64,000 nucleotides of DNA from Nocardia albiluteola (GTDB lineage Bacteria > Actinomycetota > Actinomycetes > Mycobacteriales > Mycobacteriaceae): contig NZ_JAHKNI010000007.1 in NCBI RefSeq assembly GCF_018860155.1, positions 434,001 through 498,000 on the forward strand. The letters are read 5' to 3'. Made by a program: the position numbers and the translations under genes. Positions 8,281 to 17,045 of the stretch are shown piece after piece. Each line of letters begins with the position of its first letter. Within the stretch, counting starts at the first letter, position 1. The notes below the pieces were generated by a model that searched no databases, was not told where the DNA came from, and saw nothing but the letters and a program-made list of their open reading frames with translations.

Positions 8281-9195
8281 TCAGCCGAGATGCTGTCCGT
8301 ACCAGGCGGTCACCTTCTGCCAGGCCTGCGCCGCATCCGCCGCGTTGTAGCGCGGCCCGGTGTCGTTGAAGAAGGCGTGGTCCGCGCCCGGGGCGATGTA
8401 CGTCTCGTGCGTCAGCCCCGCCTTGGCCATCGCGGACTCCGCGGCCGGGCGCGTCGCGCCGACGCGGGCGTCGAGGCCGCCGTAGATCGCCAGGATCGCG
8501 GCCTTGGTCCCGGACAGGTCGCCGCCCTGTGGAAACGGCCCGTAGAACGGCGTCGCGGCCGCGATATTCGGGGTGCCCGCGGTGAGCACCATCCAGGTGA
8601 GCCCGCCGCCGAAGCAGAAACCGGTGACGCCCAGCTTCTTTCCCGGCACTCGCCGCCCGAGCTCGGCCGCCCCCGCCTGCAGATCGGCGACGAAGCGGTC
8701 CTGGGGGATCTTGCCCAGCGCCGCGGTGGCCGCCGCGGGCTCGGAAAACGTTGCGGTACCGCCCTCCTCGGAGAGCAGGTCGACCGCGAGGGCGCTGTAC
8801 CCGATCCCGGCGAAGCGGCCGGTGACCGAGCGGATGAAGTCGGTGAGCCCGGTGTTCTCGTGGATCACCAGCACGCCACCGCGCGGCGAGGGCGCCGCCG
8901 CCCAGGCCGCCTGCAGCGTGCGGTCCTGCGGGCCGGGGAAGGTGATGGGGGAGGAGGGCAGCGCACCCGCCGCGCCGGGCGGCCCGGCCGGTGTGGGCGT
9001 CGGCGCGGCGGCGGGCGAGGAAGGCGCCTGGTTCGTGTCGCCGTTCGACGACGAGCACGCGGCCAGCAGCGCCGAGGCCGCGGCGGCCCCCAGTCCCATC
9101 ATGCCCAGGCGGCGCATGGCCTCGCGACGGTCGAGTATGCCGTCGGCGTGGTCGGTCGCGATCTCCTCGGCGATGTACTGCTGCAACGGCTCCAT
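8281..9195 (-). CDS. Dienelactone hydrolase family lipoprotein
   Basis: An alpha/beta hydrolase of 304 residues with a C-D-H triad: Cys in GFCFGGG, Asp in YGGLDAR and His in GADHAFF. The N-terminus has arginine pairs (RREAMRRLGMMG), a hydrophobic stretch and a lipobox LLAAC, then a low-complexity PAAAPTPTPAGPPGAAG linker. It is therefore predicted to be exported, possibly by Tat, and anchored as a lipoprotein, which is less usual than the cytoplasmic enzymes of chloroaromatic breakdown. The substrate is unknown. Its ATG is preceded by a weak ribosome site. Convergent with gntK. Confidence 0.85.
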   Translation of the reverse strand: MEPLQQYIAEEIATDHADGILDRREAMRRLGMMGLGAAAASALLAACSSSNGDTNQAPSSPAAAPTPTPAGPPGAAGALPSSPITFPGPQDRTLQAAWAAAPSPRGGVLVIHENTGLTDFIRSVTGRFAGIGYSALAVDLLSEEGGTATFSEPAAATAALGKIPQDRFVADLQAGAAELGRRVPGKKLGVTGFCFGGGLTWMVLTAGTPNIAAATPFYGPFPQGGDLSGTKAAILAIYGGLDARVGATRPAAESAMAKAGLTHETYIAPGADHAFFNDTGPRYNAADAAQAWQKVTAWYGQHLG

Positions 9196-9336
9196 GAGCT
9201 CACCCTAATGCGAGGTCGCAGGGCCCGGCGGGCATCCATCGAAGCTCGAGGTACCCTGTGGACACCGGTCGGGATGATCTTGTACCGCTGGCGGATTTCC
9301 GTCGCCACGCCGGGAGACATCCAGAGTTAACGCGGC

Positions 9337-9352
9337 CTAACGTGGTCGAAAC
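9337..9352 (+). promoter_or_regulatory. GlnR box upstream of amt
   Basis: CTAAC-GTGGTC-GAAAC fits the actinobacterial GlnR half-site arrangement gTnAC-n6-GaAAC with one mismatch at the first base. It lies 122 bp before the Amt start, where GlnR activation under nitrogen limitation is expected. A GTTAAC just upstream (9326-9331) may be part of a second, weaker site. Confidence 0.6.
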
Positions 9353-9474
9353 CTGATCTGGCCAGACTTTAGCTCACCGCTTGTGACGCGGCCCACGTGC
9401 GGCATCCGAGCGCGGCAAGGTCCCGGGCGGCCCCTCGCGAGCCTGCCCCAGTTTCGGCAGAGAGGGCGCCGAAC

Positions 9475-10923
9475 ATGACTCCGTATCATGATTGGCTCAA
9501 CCCCGGCGACAACGCGTGGCAGCTGGTCGCGGCCACCCTCGTCGGACTGATGAGTATCCCCGGAATCGCCATCCTGTACGGCGGTCTCGTACAGAAGAAG
9601 TGGGCCGTCAACACCATGCTCATGGCCTTCACCGGGTTTGCCCTGGTGCTGGTCGTGTGGGTGCTGTGGGTGTTCAAGATGGGGTTCGGTGAACCCATGA
9701 AGCTCGGGCCGGGCATCCTGCGCGCGGCCGTCGGCGTCCCGCACACGATCCTGGGCAGCGACAACCAGAATCAGGCACTGATCCCGCTGCTCGACGGGAC
9801 GATGCCGAAGTTCCGGTTCAGCGAAACCACGCTGGCCTATTTCCAATTCGTGTTCGCGGGCATCACCCCGCTGCTGTTCCTGGGCAGCGTGATCGGCCGG
9901 ATCAACTTCCGGGTGTGGCTGCTGTTCGTGCCGCTGTGGGCGACGTTCGCCTACGGCGTCAACGCCTTTCTGTTGTGGGGTGGCGGCTGGTGGTCGCAGA
10001 TGGGTGCGCTGGACTACTCCGGTGGGTACGTGATCCATTTGGCCGCAGGCACTTCCGGCTTCGTGGCGGCGGCGGTGATCGGCCCCAGGCTGGCCCGCGA
10101 CCGCGAACGCGCGGTACCCAACAATCTGCCGATGGCCGCGGCCGGTGCGGGCATCCTGTGGCTGGGCTGGAACGGCTTCAACGGCGGCGACATGTACTTC
10201 TCGGGCGCGAATGCCTCCGAGGCCGTGATCAATACCAACCTCTGCACCGCGGTGGCGCTGCTGACGTGGGTGATCTGGGATCTGTTCGCGGGCCCGCAAC
10301 GCAAGCCGACCTTCCTGGGCGCGGTGAACGGCATGATCACCGGCCTGGTCGCGATCACCCCGGCGGCCGGTTTCGTGAACAGCTTCGGCGCCATGGTGAT
10401 CGGCGTCGTCGCCGCGACGCTGGTGTGGCTGTCGTGGAACAAGCTGGGCCGCACCAGATTGTTCAAGAAAGTCGACGACGCACTGGGCGTCTTCCACACC
10501 CACGGCGTCGCAGGACTCGCGGGCGGCCTGCTCGTCGGCGTGCTGGCCGACCCGAGAATCATTGTGTACCTGGGCAATGGCAAGGACGTGCAGGACGTGT
10601 CCTACGGCGGCTGGCTCTACGGGCACCACCCGAAGCTGCTGCTGTGGCAGGCCGGGGCCGCGGCGACGGTGATCGTGTGGGATGCCTTCGTGACGTTCGT
10701 GCTGCTGAAGTTCCTGTCGCTGTTCATGAAACTGCGCATGGACGACGCGGCCCTGGAGAGCGGCGATATCGCGGCCCACGACGAGGAGGCCTATCCCGAC
10801 GAGAGCCTGATCGGGGCGGGCGTGGCGAGTGTGGCGGGCGCGAGAGCGGCGGTTGCGGAAAATGGCAGCAGCGCACCACCTTCACGCTCGAGGTGGCGAG
10901 AGCGGTTGTCCCGCAAGGAATAG
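9475..10923 (+). CDS. amt: Ammonium transporter, Amt family
   Basis: Channel-type transporter for ammonium/ammonia with about 11 membrane spans. Family signatures are visible: DYSGGYVIHLAAGTSGFVAA, GAVNGMITGLVAITPAAGFV and DDALGVFHTHGVAGLAGGLL (conserved pore histidines). The start is set at ATG 9475 because it begins the periplasmic N-terminus directly and has AGAGGG upstream; an in-frame extension to 9397 has no ribosome site. The length is 482 residues with a charged cytoplasmic tail. A GlnR box lies upstream. No glnK/glnD follows, so this is a stand-alone amt and not the amt-glnK-glnD operon. Confidence 0.93.
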   Translation: MTPYHDWLNPGDNAWQLVAATLVGLMSIPGIAILYGGLVQKKWAVNTMLMAFTGFALVLVVWVLWVFKMGFGEPMKLGPGILRAAVGVPHTILGSDNQNQALIPLLDGTMPKFRFSETTLAYFQFVFAGITPLLFLGSVIGRINFRVWLLFVPLWATFAYGVNAFLLWGGGWWSQMGALDYSGGYVIHLAAGTSGFVAAAVIGPRLARDRERAVPNNLPMAAAGAGILWLGWNGFNGGDMYFSGANASEAVINTNLCTAVALLTWVIWDLFAGPQRKPTFLGAVNGMITGLVAITPAAGFVNSFGAMVIGVVAATLVWLSWNKLGRTRLFKKVDDALGVFHTHGVAGLAGGLLVGVLADPRIIVYLGNGKDVQDVSYGGWLYGHHPKLLLWQAGAAATVIVWDAFVTFVLLKFLSLFMKLRMDDAALESGDIAAHDEEAYPDESLIGAGVASVAGARAAVAENGSSAPPSRSRWRERLSRKE

Positions 10924-10954
10924 CGGCACGATAACACGGGCAAGTCCGATAGCT

Positions 10955-10983
10955 GTCGCCCCGGGTTCGCGTCCCGGGGCGAC
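10955..10983. terminator. Hairpin terminator after amt
   Basis: GTCGCCCCGGG (10955-10965) pairs perfectly with CCCGGGGCGAC (10973-10983) around a 7-base loop, 31 bp after the amt stop. There is no T run, as is usual in high-GC actinobacteria. It lies between convergent genes and may serve both. Confidence 0.65.
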
Positions 10984-11073
10984 GGCGTGTGCGTCGCCGC
11001 CGGGGTGCGCTCGAGCCTCTCGTCGGCACGTGGGGTCGGGGATTCGGTACGGGCCGGTCCGGGACTCCGGGTG

Positions 11074-11490
11074 TCAGCGATCGATCTTGCGCAGCAGGTC
11101 ACGGAGTGCGAGCAGCTCCGAATCCGTCAGCACCCCCAGCGATTCCGGCGCGGGCTCGTGCGTCGCCAGCGCCTTCGCGACGACCTCGCGCCCGTGATCG
11201 GTGATCGACACCACCTTGCACCGCCGGTTGCCTGGATCGACCGTGCGCAACACCAGCCCGCGTTCCTCGAGATCGTTCACGGTCACCGTCGCCGCGGGGG
11301 AATCCATGGCCGCCGCGGCGGCGAGCTCCTTCACCGTCATCGAGCCCGATCGCAGCGTCCGCAGGATCTTGATCCGGCTGAAGGGCAGGCCCGTGCGCTC
11401 GGTGACCGCCCGCTTCCACTTGTCGCGGGTGCCCACGACGTGAAGTAGCAACTGCCACACCTCATCCGGTGTGGGTCCGTCATCCGGCAT
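11074..11490 (-). CDS. MarR family transcriptional regulator
   Basis: A 138-residue winged-helix protein: recognition region MTVKELAAAAAMDSPAATVTVNDLEERGLVLR and wing PGNRRCKVVSITDHG. ATG 11490 lies inside the end of the preceding efflux pump gene (11-bp overlap), so the two are translationally coupled and the regulator most likely controls its own pump operon. The ligand is probably a phenolic or drug-like compound, inferred from the pump. A longer frame to 11649 would be read through the pump gene and is not supported. Confidence 0.88.
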   Translation of the reverse strand: MPDDGPTPDEVWQLLLHVVGTRDKWKRAVTERTGLPFSRIKILRTLRSGSMTVKELAAAAAMDSPAATVTVNDLEERGLVLRTVDPGNRRCKVVSITDHGREVVAKALATHEPAPESLGVLTDSELLALRDLLRKIDR

Positions 11491-12856
11491 GGGTGGGAAC
11501 CTTCTGTTCGAGCAGGTGGGAGATCCCGGTGCGGGACCGTTCGGCCCACGCGGTGTTGGCCGCCGCTCCGAGCCCGACCACGCCCACCGCGAGGCCCGCC
11601 AGCACCCACCATAGGCTTGCGCCGGACATGATGCCGCACAGCGCGACACCGATGCTCACTCCGACCTGACGGCTCGTGGACGCCACCGCCGAGGCGGCGC
11701 CCGCTCGATCCAGCGGCATGCCGCTCACGGCCGCCGTCGTGATCGGCGCGTTCACCATGCCGAAGCCGATGCCGAAGACCGCGAACATCACCGCCACCGC
11801 CCCGATGGGCGTGCCGGCGCTCAGGGTGGTCAGCGCGACCGTGGCCACGGTCATCAGGGTGCCCGCGATCAGCAGCGAGGGCCTGGTGCCGTAGCGGCCG
11901 ACCAGCCGGCCCGACAGCGGCGAGCAGACGAGCATCGCGACGGCCATCGGCAGATACAGCAGCCCGGTGTGCGTGGCCGAATAGTGCCGCGTCCCTTGCA
12001 GATACAGCGAGGCGCTGAACATGAACGCGCCCAGGCAGGCGAAGGCGAACACCGCGATCACGGTCGCCGAGGCGAACGGGAAGCTCCGGAAGAAGCGCAG
12101 ATCGATGAAGGGCGAGCGATGCCGGGACTCGACGTAGCAGAACGCGGCCAGCGCGATCGCCGTGATTACGAAGATCGCGGGGCGGTGCTCGATGAGCCCG
12201 AAGACCAGGCTGAACATCACCGCGATCGCCAGCACCTGGCCCGCCGGATCGATGCCGCGCCGGCTGATCGACTTGGATTCGGGCACATAGATCGTGGTGA
12301 GAACCAGGGCCGCCGCGCAGATCGGCAGGTTGATCCAGAACACCGACTGCCAGCCCAGCGCGTCGATGAGTACGCCGCCGACCATCGGTCCGAGTGCGGT
12401 GGAGATGCCGGTGACCGCGCCCCAGATGCCGACCGCGCGGGCGCGTTCGACCCGATCGGTGAAGACGGTGGTGATGATCGACATCGCCACCGGATTGAGC
12501 ATCGATCCGCCGATCGCCTGCACGAACCGCGCCCCGATCAGCACGTCGATGCTGGGCGCGAGGCTGCACAGCAGTGAGCCGGCTGCGAAGACCAACAGGC
12601 CGATGCGGAACATCCGCTTGCGGCCGAAGCGGTCCGCGGTGGCCCCGGACAGCATCAGCAGACTGGCCAGGGTGAGGGTATAGATGTCCACGATCCACTG
12701 CAGCCGCGAGAACGGCGCGTGCAGGTCGGCCCGGATGGACGGGATCGCGACGTTGACGATCGTGGCGTCCATCGACGAGATCAGCAGGCTCAGGCAGCAC
12801 GTCACCAGCACGATGGTTTTTCGGCGCGAGCTCAGCCCCGCAATCGTTGTGGACAC
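11480..12856 (-). CDS. MFS efflux transporter, DHA2 (14-span) family
   Basis: A 458-residue EmrB/QacA-type drug exporter. Visible motifs are the D1 motif at the first span (SMDATIVNVAIPSI), motif A GATADRFGRKRMF and motif C-like ALGPMVGGVL. It starts at GTG 12856 and is first in a two-gene operon with the MarR regulator. The upstream region holds TTGTGAATCTACAA (about 12863-12876), a TTGT-n6-ACAA inverted half-site pair of the kind MarR proteins bind. Substrate unknown. Confidence 0.9.
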   Translation of the reverse strand: MSTTIAGLSSRRKTIVLVTCCLSLLISSMDATIVNVAIPSIRADLHAPFSRLQWIVDIYTLTLASLLMLSGATADRFGRKRMFRIGLLVFAAGSLLCSLAPSIDVLIGARFVQAIGGSMLNPVAMSIITTVFTDRVERARAVGIWGAVTGISTALGPMVGGVLIDALGWQSVFWINLPICAAALVLTTIYVPESKSISRRGIDPAGQVLAIAVMFSLVFGLIEHRPAIFVITAIALAAFCYVESRHRSPFIDLRFFRSFPFASATVIAVFAFACLGAFMFSASLYLQGTRHYSATHTGLLYLPMAVAMLVCSPLSGRLVGRYGTRPSLLIAGTLMTVATVALTTLSAGTPIGAVAVMFAVFGIGFGMVNAPITTAAVSGMPLDRAGAASAVASTSRQVGVSIGVALCGIMSGASLWWVLAGLAVGVVGLGAAANTAWAERSRTGISHLLEQKVPTHAG

Positions 12857-13011
12857 ACAAGGATTGTGAATCTACAACTGTTCTGCATGCAAGTACGGGA
12901 ACTGTGAACCATGCCACCAAATGGCGGTCCATGTGGACCATACCGCTGGTTGACGGGCCATTTTTTCGGTAACCGAGCGAGTCGTCGAACCCACCCGGTA
13001 CCGTGCGTCGC

Positions 13012-14433
13012 ATGACGACGGACCGCAGAGCCGGGGCGCCGAGCGCGCCGGCGACCGAACCCACGGGTGAGGAAGAGGGCTACAAGCGGGGGCTCAGCCC
13101 CCGCACGATTCAGATGATCGCGATCGGCGGGGCCATCGGTACCGGCCTGTTCTACGGCGCCGGCGGGGCCATACAGCAGGCCGGACCCGCGCTGATCCTG
13201 TGCTACCTGGCCGCGGGCGTGGCGATCTTCGTGATCATGCGGGCGCTGGGCGAGCTGCTGACCTACCGCCCGGTCTCGGGCAGTTTCGCCGAGTACGCCC
13301 ACGAATTCCTCGGCCGCTTCGCCGGCTTTGTCACCGGCTGGACGTACTGGGCGGTGTGGGTGTCCACCTGCATGGCCGAGATCACCGTGGCCGGCAAGTA
13401 CGTCAAATACTGGTTCGCGGTCCCGGAGTGGGCCACCGCCCTGGTGGTGCTCGGCGTGCTGTTCGCGGCGAATCTGATCTCGGTGCGCCTGTTCGGCGAG
13501 GGTGAGTTCTGGTTCTCCGCGATCAAGGTGACCGCGATCATCGCGATGATCGTCATCGGCATCGGCGTGCTCGTCATCGGGTTCGGGCACGCGCCGAATC
13601 CCTCGGTGCGCAATCTGTGGGATCAGGGCGGGGTGTTCCCCAAGGGGTTCGGGCAGGCGCTGCTGGCGTTGCAGATCGTGGTGTTCGCCTATGTCGGCGT
13701 GGAACTGGTGGGCGTGACCGCCGGTGAGGCCCGCGATCCGCGTACCACGCTGCGCAAGGCGATCAACACGCTGCCGGTGCGGATCGGACTGTTCTACATC
13801 GGCGCGCTGCTGGTGATCATGTCGGTGGTGAGTTGGACCCAATTCCATGCGGGCACCAGCCCGTTCGTCGAGGTGTTCCAGCAGATCGGCATTCCCGGGG
13901 CGGCCGGGATCATCAACTTCGTGCTGCTGACCGCCGCGCTGTCCTCCTGCAATTCGGGGATCTACTCCACCGGGCGCATGCTGCGCAGCCTGGCGCTGCG
14001 CGGGGAGGCCCCGGCCGGGCTGGGCGCGCTGAGTCGCGGGCAGGTGCCGTACACGGGCATCATCGTCTCGGCCGCGGCGATGGTGATTGGCGTGATCGTG
14101 AACGTCATCTCCCCGGACAAGGCGTTCAACTACATCACCTCGGTCAGCACGATCGGCATCATCGTCGTCTGGGGCATGATCCTGGCGTGCCACATGGTCT
14201 ATCGCGCCAAGGTTCGCCGCGGCGAGCTCCCGGCCAGCGACTATCGCCTGCCCGGCGCCCCGGTGACCAGCGCACTGGCGCTGGGATTCCTGGGTCTGGT
14301 GGTGGTGCTGCTGTTCTTCACCGACAGCGGCCGCACCGCCGTCGTGGTCGGCGTGGTGTGGATGGCGCTGGTGTGCGCCGGATATCCGATCGTCAGCCGT
14401 CTTGTCCGGCGGCCGGATTCGGTGAACGCGTAA
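13012..14433 (+). CDS. Amino acid permease (APC superfamily, AAT family)
   Basis: A proton-coupled amino acid importer with 12 predicted spans and 473 residues. The diagnostic first span is RGLSPRTIQMIAIGGAIGTGLFYG, and YRPVSGSFAEYAHEFLG with GWTYWAVWV is typical of the AnsP/GabP/CycA subgroup. The exact substrate (asparagine, GABA, other) cannot be told from sequence. ATG 13012 is used; GTG 13003 is in frame three codons upstream. It is divergent from the DHA2 pump with about 155 bp between them. Confidence 0.9.
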   Translation: MTTDRRAGAPSAPATEPTGEEEGYKRGLSPRTIQMIAIGGAIGTGLFYGAGGAIQQAGPALILCYLAAGVAIFVIMRALGELLTYRPVSGSFAEYAHEFLGRFAGFVTGWTYWAVWVSTCMAEITVAGKYVKYWFAVPEWATALVVLGVLFAANLISVRLFGEGEFWFSAIKVTAIIAMIVIGIGVLVIGFGHAPNPSVRNLWDQGGVFPKGFGQALLALQIVVFAYVGVELVGVTAGEARDPRTTLRKAINTLPVRIGLFYIGALLVIMSVVSWTQFHAGTSPFVEVFQQIGIPGAAGIINFVLLTAALSSCNSGIYSTGRMLRSLALRGEAPAGLGALSRGQVPYTGIIVSAAAMVIGVIVNVISPDKAFNYITSVSTIGIIVVWGMILACHMVYRAKVRRGELPASDYRLPGAPVTSALALGFLGLVVVLLFFTDSGRTAVVVGVVWMALVCAGYPIVSRLVRRPDSVNA

Positions 14434-14460
14434 GGAGTTATCGCTTGCGTTCGGCCGTCG

Positions 14461-15090
14461 CTACCGGCGGTCGAACGCGAGATCGAGGCCGAACGCCACC
14501 AGCACGGTTCCGGTGATCGCGTCCGAGGCGCGGCGTACGCCGTCCCGGTTCAGCCAGGTCCGGGCGAAACCCGCCGCGCAGATGATGGCGGTGAACCAGA
14601 TCAGACCCTCGATGTTGTGCACCGTTGCCATCGCCGTACCCATCAGCAGATGGGACGACCCGGCCGGAATGAACTGCGGCAGCATCGCCATATAGAAGAC
14701 GCCCACCTTGGGGTTGAGCAGATTCGTTCCGAGGCCGCGCGCCCAGGCGCGGACGACACCGCCGGACACCTCGACGGTTTCGGCCCCGACCGCAGCGCCC
14801 CGCCTGCGCAGCGCCCCGCGTACCATTCCCAGTCCCATCCAGACCAGGTAGATCGCGCCCACGATCCGCAGCGCGGTGTAGGCCATCTCCGACGCGCTGA
14901 GCAGTACCGTAATGCCCGCGGCCGCGGCGACTCCCCATATCAGGGTGCCGCTGCCGACCCCGACCGCCGTGGCGAAGGCATAGCGCCGATCTCGTCCGAC
15001 CGCGGCGCGCAGCACCAGCGCGGTATCGAGCCCGGGAACAACGGTGAGCAGACCGGCGACAACGGCGAACGACAGCAGGGCGTGCAACAT
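14461..15090 (-). CDS. LysE/RhtB family amino acid exporter
   Basis: A 209-residue, six-span exporter. The N-terminal LLTVVPGLDTALVLRAAVGRDRRYAFATAVGVGSG matches the conserved PGP...R.A...G-x-G-x region of LysE family translocators, and GTNLLNPKVGVFYMAMLPQF is the second conserved block. It exports amino acids or homoserine-like compounds. It is convergent with the amino acid permease with 27 bp between, so import and export genes sit tail to tail. Substrate not inferable. Confidence 0.9.
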   Translation of the reverse strand: MLHALLSFAVVAGLLTVVPGLDTALVLRAAVGRDRRYAFATAVGVGSGTLIWGVAAAAGITVLLSASEMAYTALRIVGAIYLVWMGLGMVRGALRRRGAAVGAETVEVSGGVVRAWARGLGTNLLNPKVGVFYMAMLPQFIPAGSSHLLMGTAMATVHNIEGLIWFTAIICAAGFARTWLNRDGVRRASDAITGTVLVAFGLDLAFDRR

Positions 15091-15387
15091 GCCATCACGG
15101 TAACGGGCGCCATTGCCGGAGGCCGAGGCCGCGCGGGGGTGAGGGCATGGCTCGGGGCGATGGCGGGTAACCGCTACCGCGCTTTTCGGTCTCGAATTAA
15201 TATGCTCCCACCAGGGAAATGTTTGCGAAATTAAATCACGGGGTAAACTTTTATTTTCACCGTAATTGAATTATTCGCGTGAAATGCGATGCGGCACAAT
15301 GGTTCCCATATCTGGGAAGTTTCTTTAATTTGTTGTTGTGGTAAAAATCTGCTCGCACGAAACCACAACCGATGAAGGAAATTTTCG

Positions 15388-15798
15388 ATGATCGAAGCGA
15401 AAAGGATTGCGGCCGCGTGCGCGGGGGCGATCGGAATTGTTGCCGCGACAGCGGCTCTCGTGCCCGCCACCGCGTCGGCGGCGGCCTACGGCAATCAATG
15501 TGGCAACGGCTACAACGTGATCGACTCGCACCCGCTGCGGGGCGGCACCGTCTACCTCACCTACAACGGCGAAAAGAATTGCGTCGTGACGATCCGGGAC
15601 GACCGGGGCGCGAACATCGACATGGCCGCCGGTGTGGAGTTGTCGAAGAACCATCGCGATTTCGCGCAGGATAAGAAGCCGTACACCTGGTACGCGGGTC
15701 CGGTCTATCTGCAGGCGGCGCATCAGTGCATCGACTGGGGCGGGCTAATCGGCGGTACCGACAACATGTGGATCGGGCGCAACGTGCACTGCGGATAG
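15388..15798 (+). CDS. Secreted spore-associated protein A-like (SapA family)
   Basis: A 136-residue secreted protein. The signal peptide runs to about residue 30 (hydrophobic core GAIGIVAATAALVPA, cleavage at ASA|AA). The mature part has NQCGNGYNVIDSHPL, GTVYLTYNGEKNCVVTIRD and TYAGPVYLQAAHQCIDWGG, the pattern of Streptomyces spore-associated protein SapA, including four cysteines likely forming disulfides. The upstream 200 bp are notably AT-rich (15180-15387), and GAAGGA (15374-15379) is the ribosome site. The molecular function of this family is unknown; Nocardia homologues occur without true spores of the Streptomyces type. Confidence 0.8.
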   Translation: MIEAKRIAAACAGAIGIVAATAALVPATASAAAYGNQCGNGYNVIDSHPLRGGTVYLTYNGEKNCVVTIRDDRGANIDMAAGVELSKNHRDFAQDKKPYTWYAGPVYLQAAHQCIDWGGLIGGTDNMWIGRNVHCG

Positions 15799-15805
15799 TC
15801 GGAGA

Positions 15806-15838
15806 GGCCCCTCGGCATGAACGTCATGCCGAGGGGCC
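15806..15838. terminator. Bidirectional hairpin terminator
   Basis: GGCCCCTCGGCATGA (15806-15820) and TCATGCCGAGGGGCC (15824-15838) form a perfect 15-bp stem with a 3-base loop, between the convergent SapA-like gene and the acyl-CoA dehydrogenase. No T run follows, but the stem is very strong. Confidence 0.75.
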
Positions 15839-15854
15839 CTTGCGTATTCGGGCC

Positions 15855-16991
15855 CTACAGCTCCGCGAGCTGATGGTCGCCGACGTGGGCGGCCAGCCGG
15901 CGCAGGTGATCGGTGGAGTCGCCCAGCGTGTGCTCGATCGCGGTGAGGCGGGCCAGGTAGTGCCCGACCGGATACTCCGCGGTCATGCCGATGCCGCCGT
16001 GCAACTGCACCGCCTCCTGGCCGATGTGCCGCCCCGAACGCCCGACGCGCAGCTTCGCGCGCGCGGCGATCATCGGATCGACGGCGCCGTCGGCCAGCGA
16101 CATGGTCACGTAGTAGCTCATGCTGCGGGCCAGCTCGAGCGAGACGTACATGTCGGCCGCACGCTGGGTCAGCGTCTGGAAGGTGCGCAGCGCCACGCCG
16201 AACTGCTTGCGCGTCTTCAGATATTCGGTGGTGAGGCGCAGCGCCTCCTCCATCGCGCCGACCGCCTCGGCGCACAGCAGCGCCTGCGCGCGCACGGTGG
16301 CCGCGTCGATGTGCTCGGCCGCATCCGGCGCCGAATCGCCCACCGCGCCCAGCGCAATCGCGGGCACGGACGCGAATTCGATATCCGCCCCGCGGGATCC
16401 GTCGTGAGCGCGGTACGGGCGACGCGTGACGCCCGCGGCGGCCGGATCGACCAGGAACAGCCCGGTGCCGGATTCGGTAGCGGCGCTGACGATCAGCAGA
16501 TCCGCGCTGTCGCCCGCGGCGACCGGATGCTTGCGGCCGCTCAGTTCCCACGAATCGCCGCGGCGCACGGCCGTTGTGGCGGTGGCCGGTGCGGGGTAAC
16601 GGTGGCCCGGCTCGGTGTGGGCGAAGGCCAGCCGCAGCTCGCCCTCGGCGACCTTCGGCAGAATCTCCTTGCGCTGCAGCTCGGTTCCGGCCGCGGCGAT
16701 CAGCCCGCCCGGAATCAGCGCGGCGGTCAGCACCGGCTCGGGCGCCAGTCGGCGGCCCAGTTCGGTGGCCACCAGCATGGCCTCGACCGGTCCGGCGCCC
16801 ATGCCGCCGTCGTCCTCGGCGAAAGTCAGCCCCAGCACGCCGATTTCGGCGAGGGTGCGCCAGATGGCCGGGTCGTGTCCGAGGTCGGTGGCGATGACCG
16901 CGTTGCGCCGCTCCGCGGTGTATCCGCGGGCGAGGAGGTCGCGCACGGTGTCCTGCACCATGCGCTGTTCATCGGTGAGTTCGAAATCCAT
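15855..16991 (-). CDS. Acyl-CoA dehydrogenase (FadE-type), second gene of pair
   Basis: A 378-residue FAD enzyme that introduces the alpha-beta double bond into acyl-CoA. The start is ATG 16991 because AAAGGG precedes it; ATG 17006 lacks a ribosome site. The N-terminal helical domain begins MDFELTDEQRMVQDTVRDLL, and the C-terminal VQLHGGIGMTAEYPVGHYLARL is the conserved FAD/dimer region. It is the downstream partner of the dehydrogenase at 17046-18194, 54 bp apart. Such tandem pairs in actinobacteria often form alpha2beta2 heterotetramers with only two FADs, as in steroid side-chain degradation. The substrate cannot be fixed, because no other steroid genes are nearby. Confidence 0.9.
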   Translation of the reverse strand: MDFELTDEQRMVQDTVRDLLARGYTAERRNAVIATDLGHDPAIWRTLAEIGVLGLTFAEDDGGMGAGPVEAMLVATELGRRLAPEPVLTAALIPGGLIAAAGTELQRKEILPKVAEGELRLAFAHTEPGHRYPAPATATTAVRRGDSWELSGRKHPVAAGDSADLLIVSAATESGTGLFLVDPAAAGVTRRPYRAHDGSRGADIEFASVPAIALGAVGDSAPDAAEHIDAATVRAQALLCAEAVGAMEEALRLTTEYLKTRKQFGVALRTFQTLTQRAADMYVSLELARSMSYYVTMSLADGAVDPMIAARAKLRVGRSGRHIGQEAVQLHGGIGMTAEYPVGHYLARLTAIEHTLGDSTDHLRRLAAHVGDHQLAEL

Positions 16992-17045
16992 GAACGGCCC
17001 TTTCATTCAGCCGGTTCGGGTGTGCGGGTCGGGGGTGGTAGCGGC

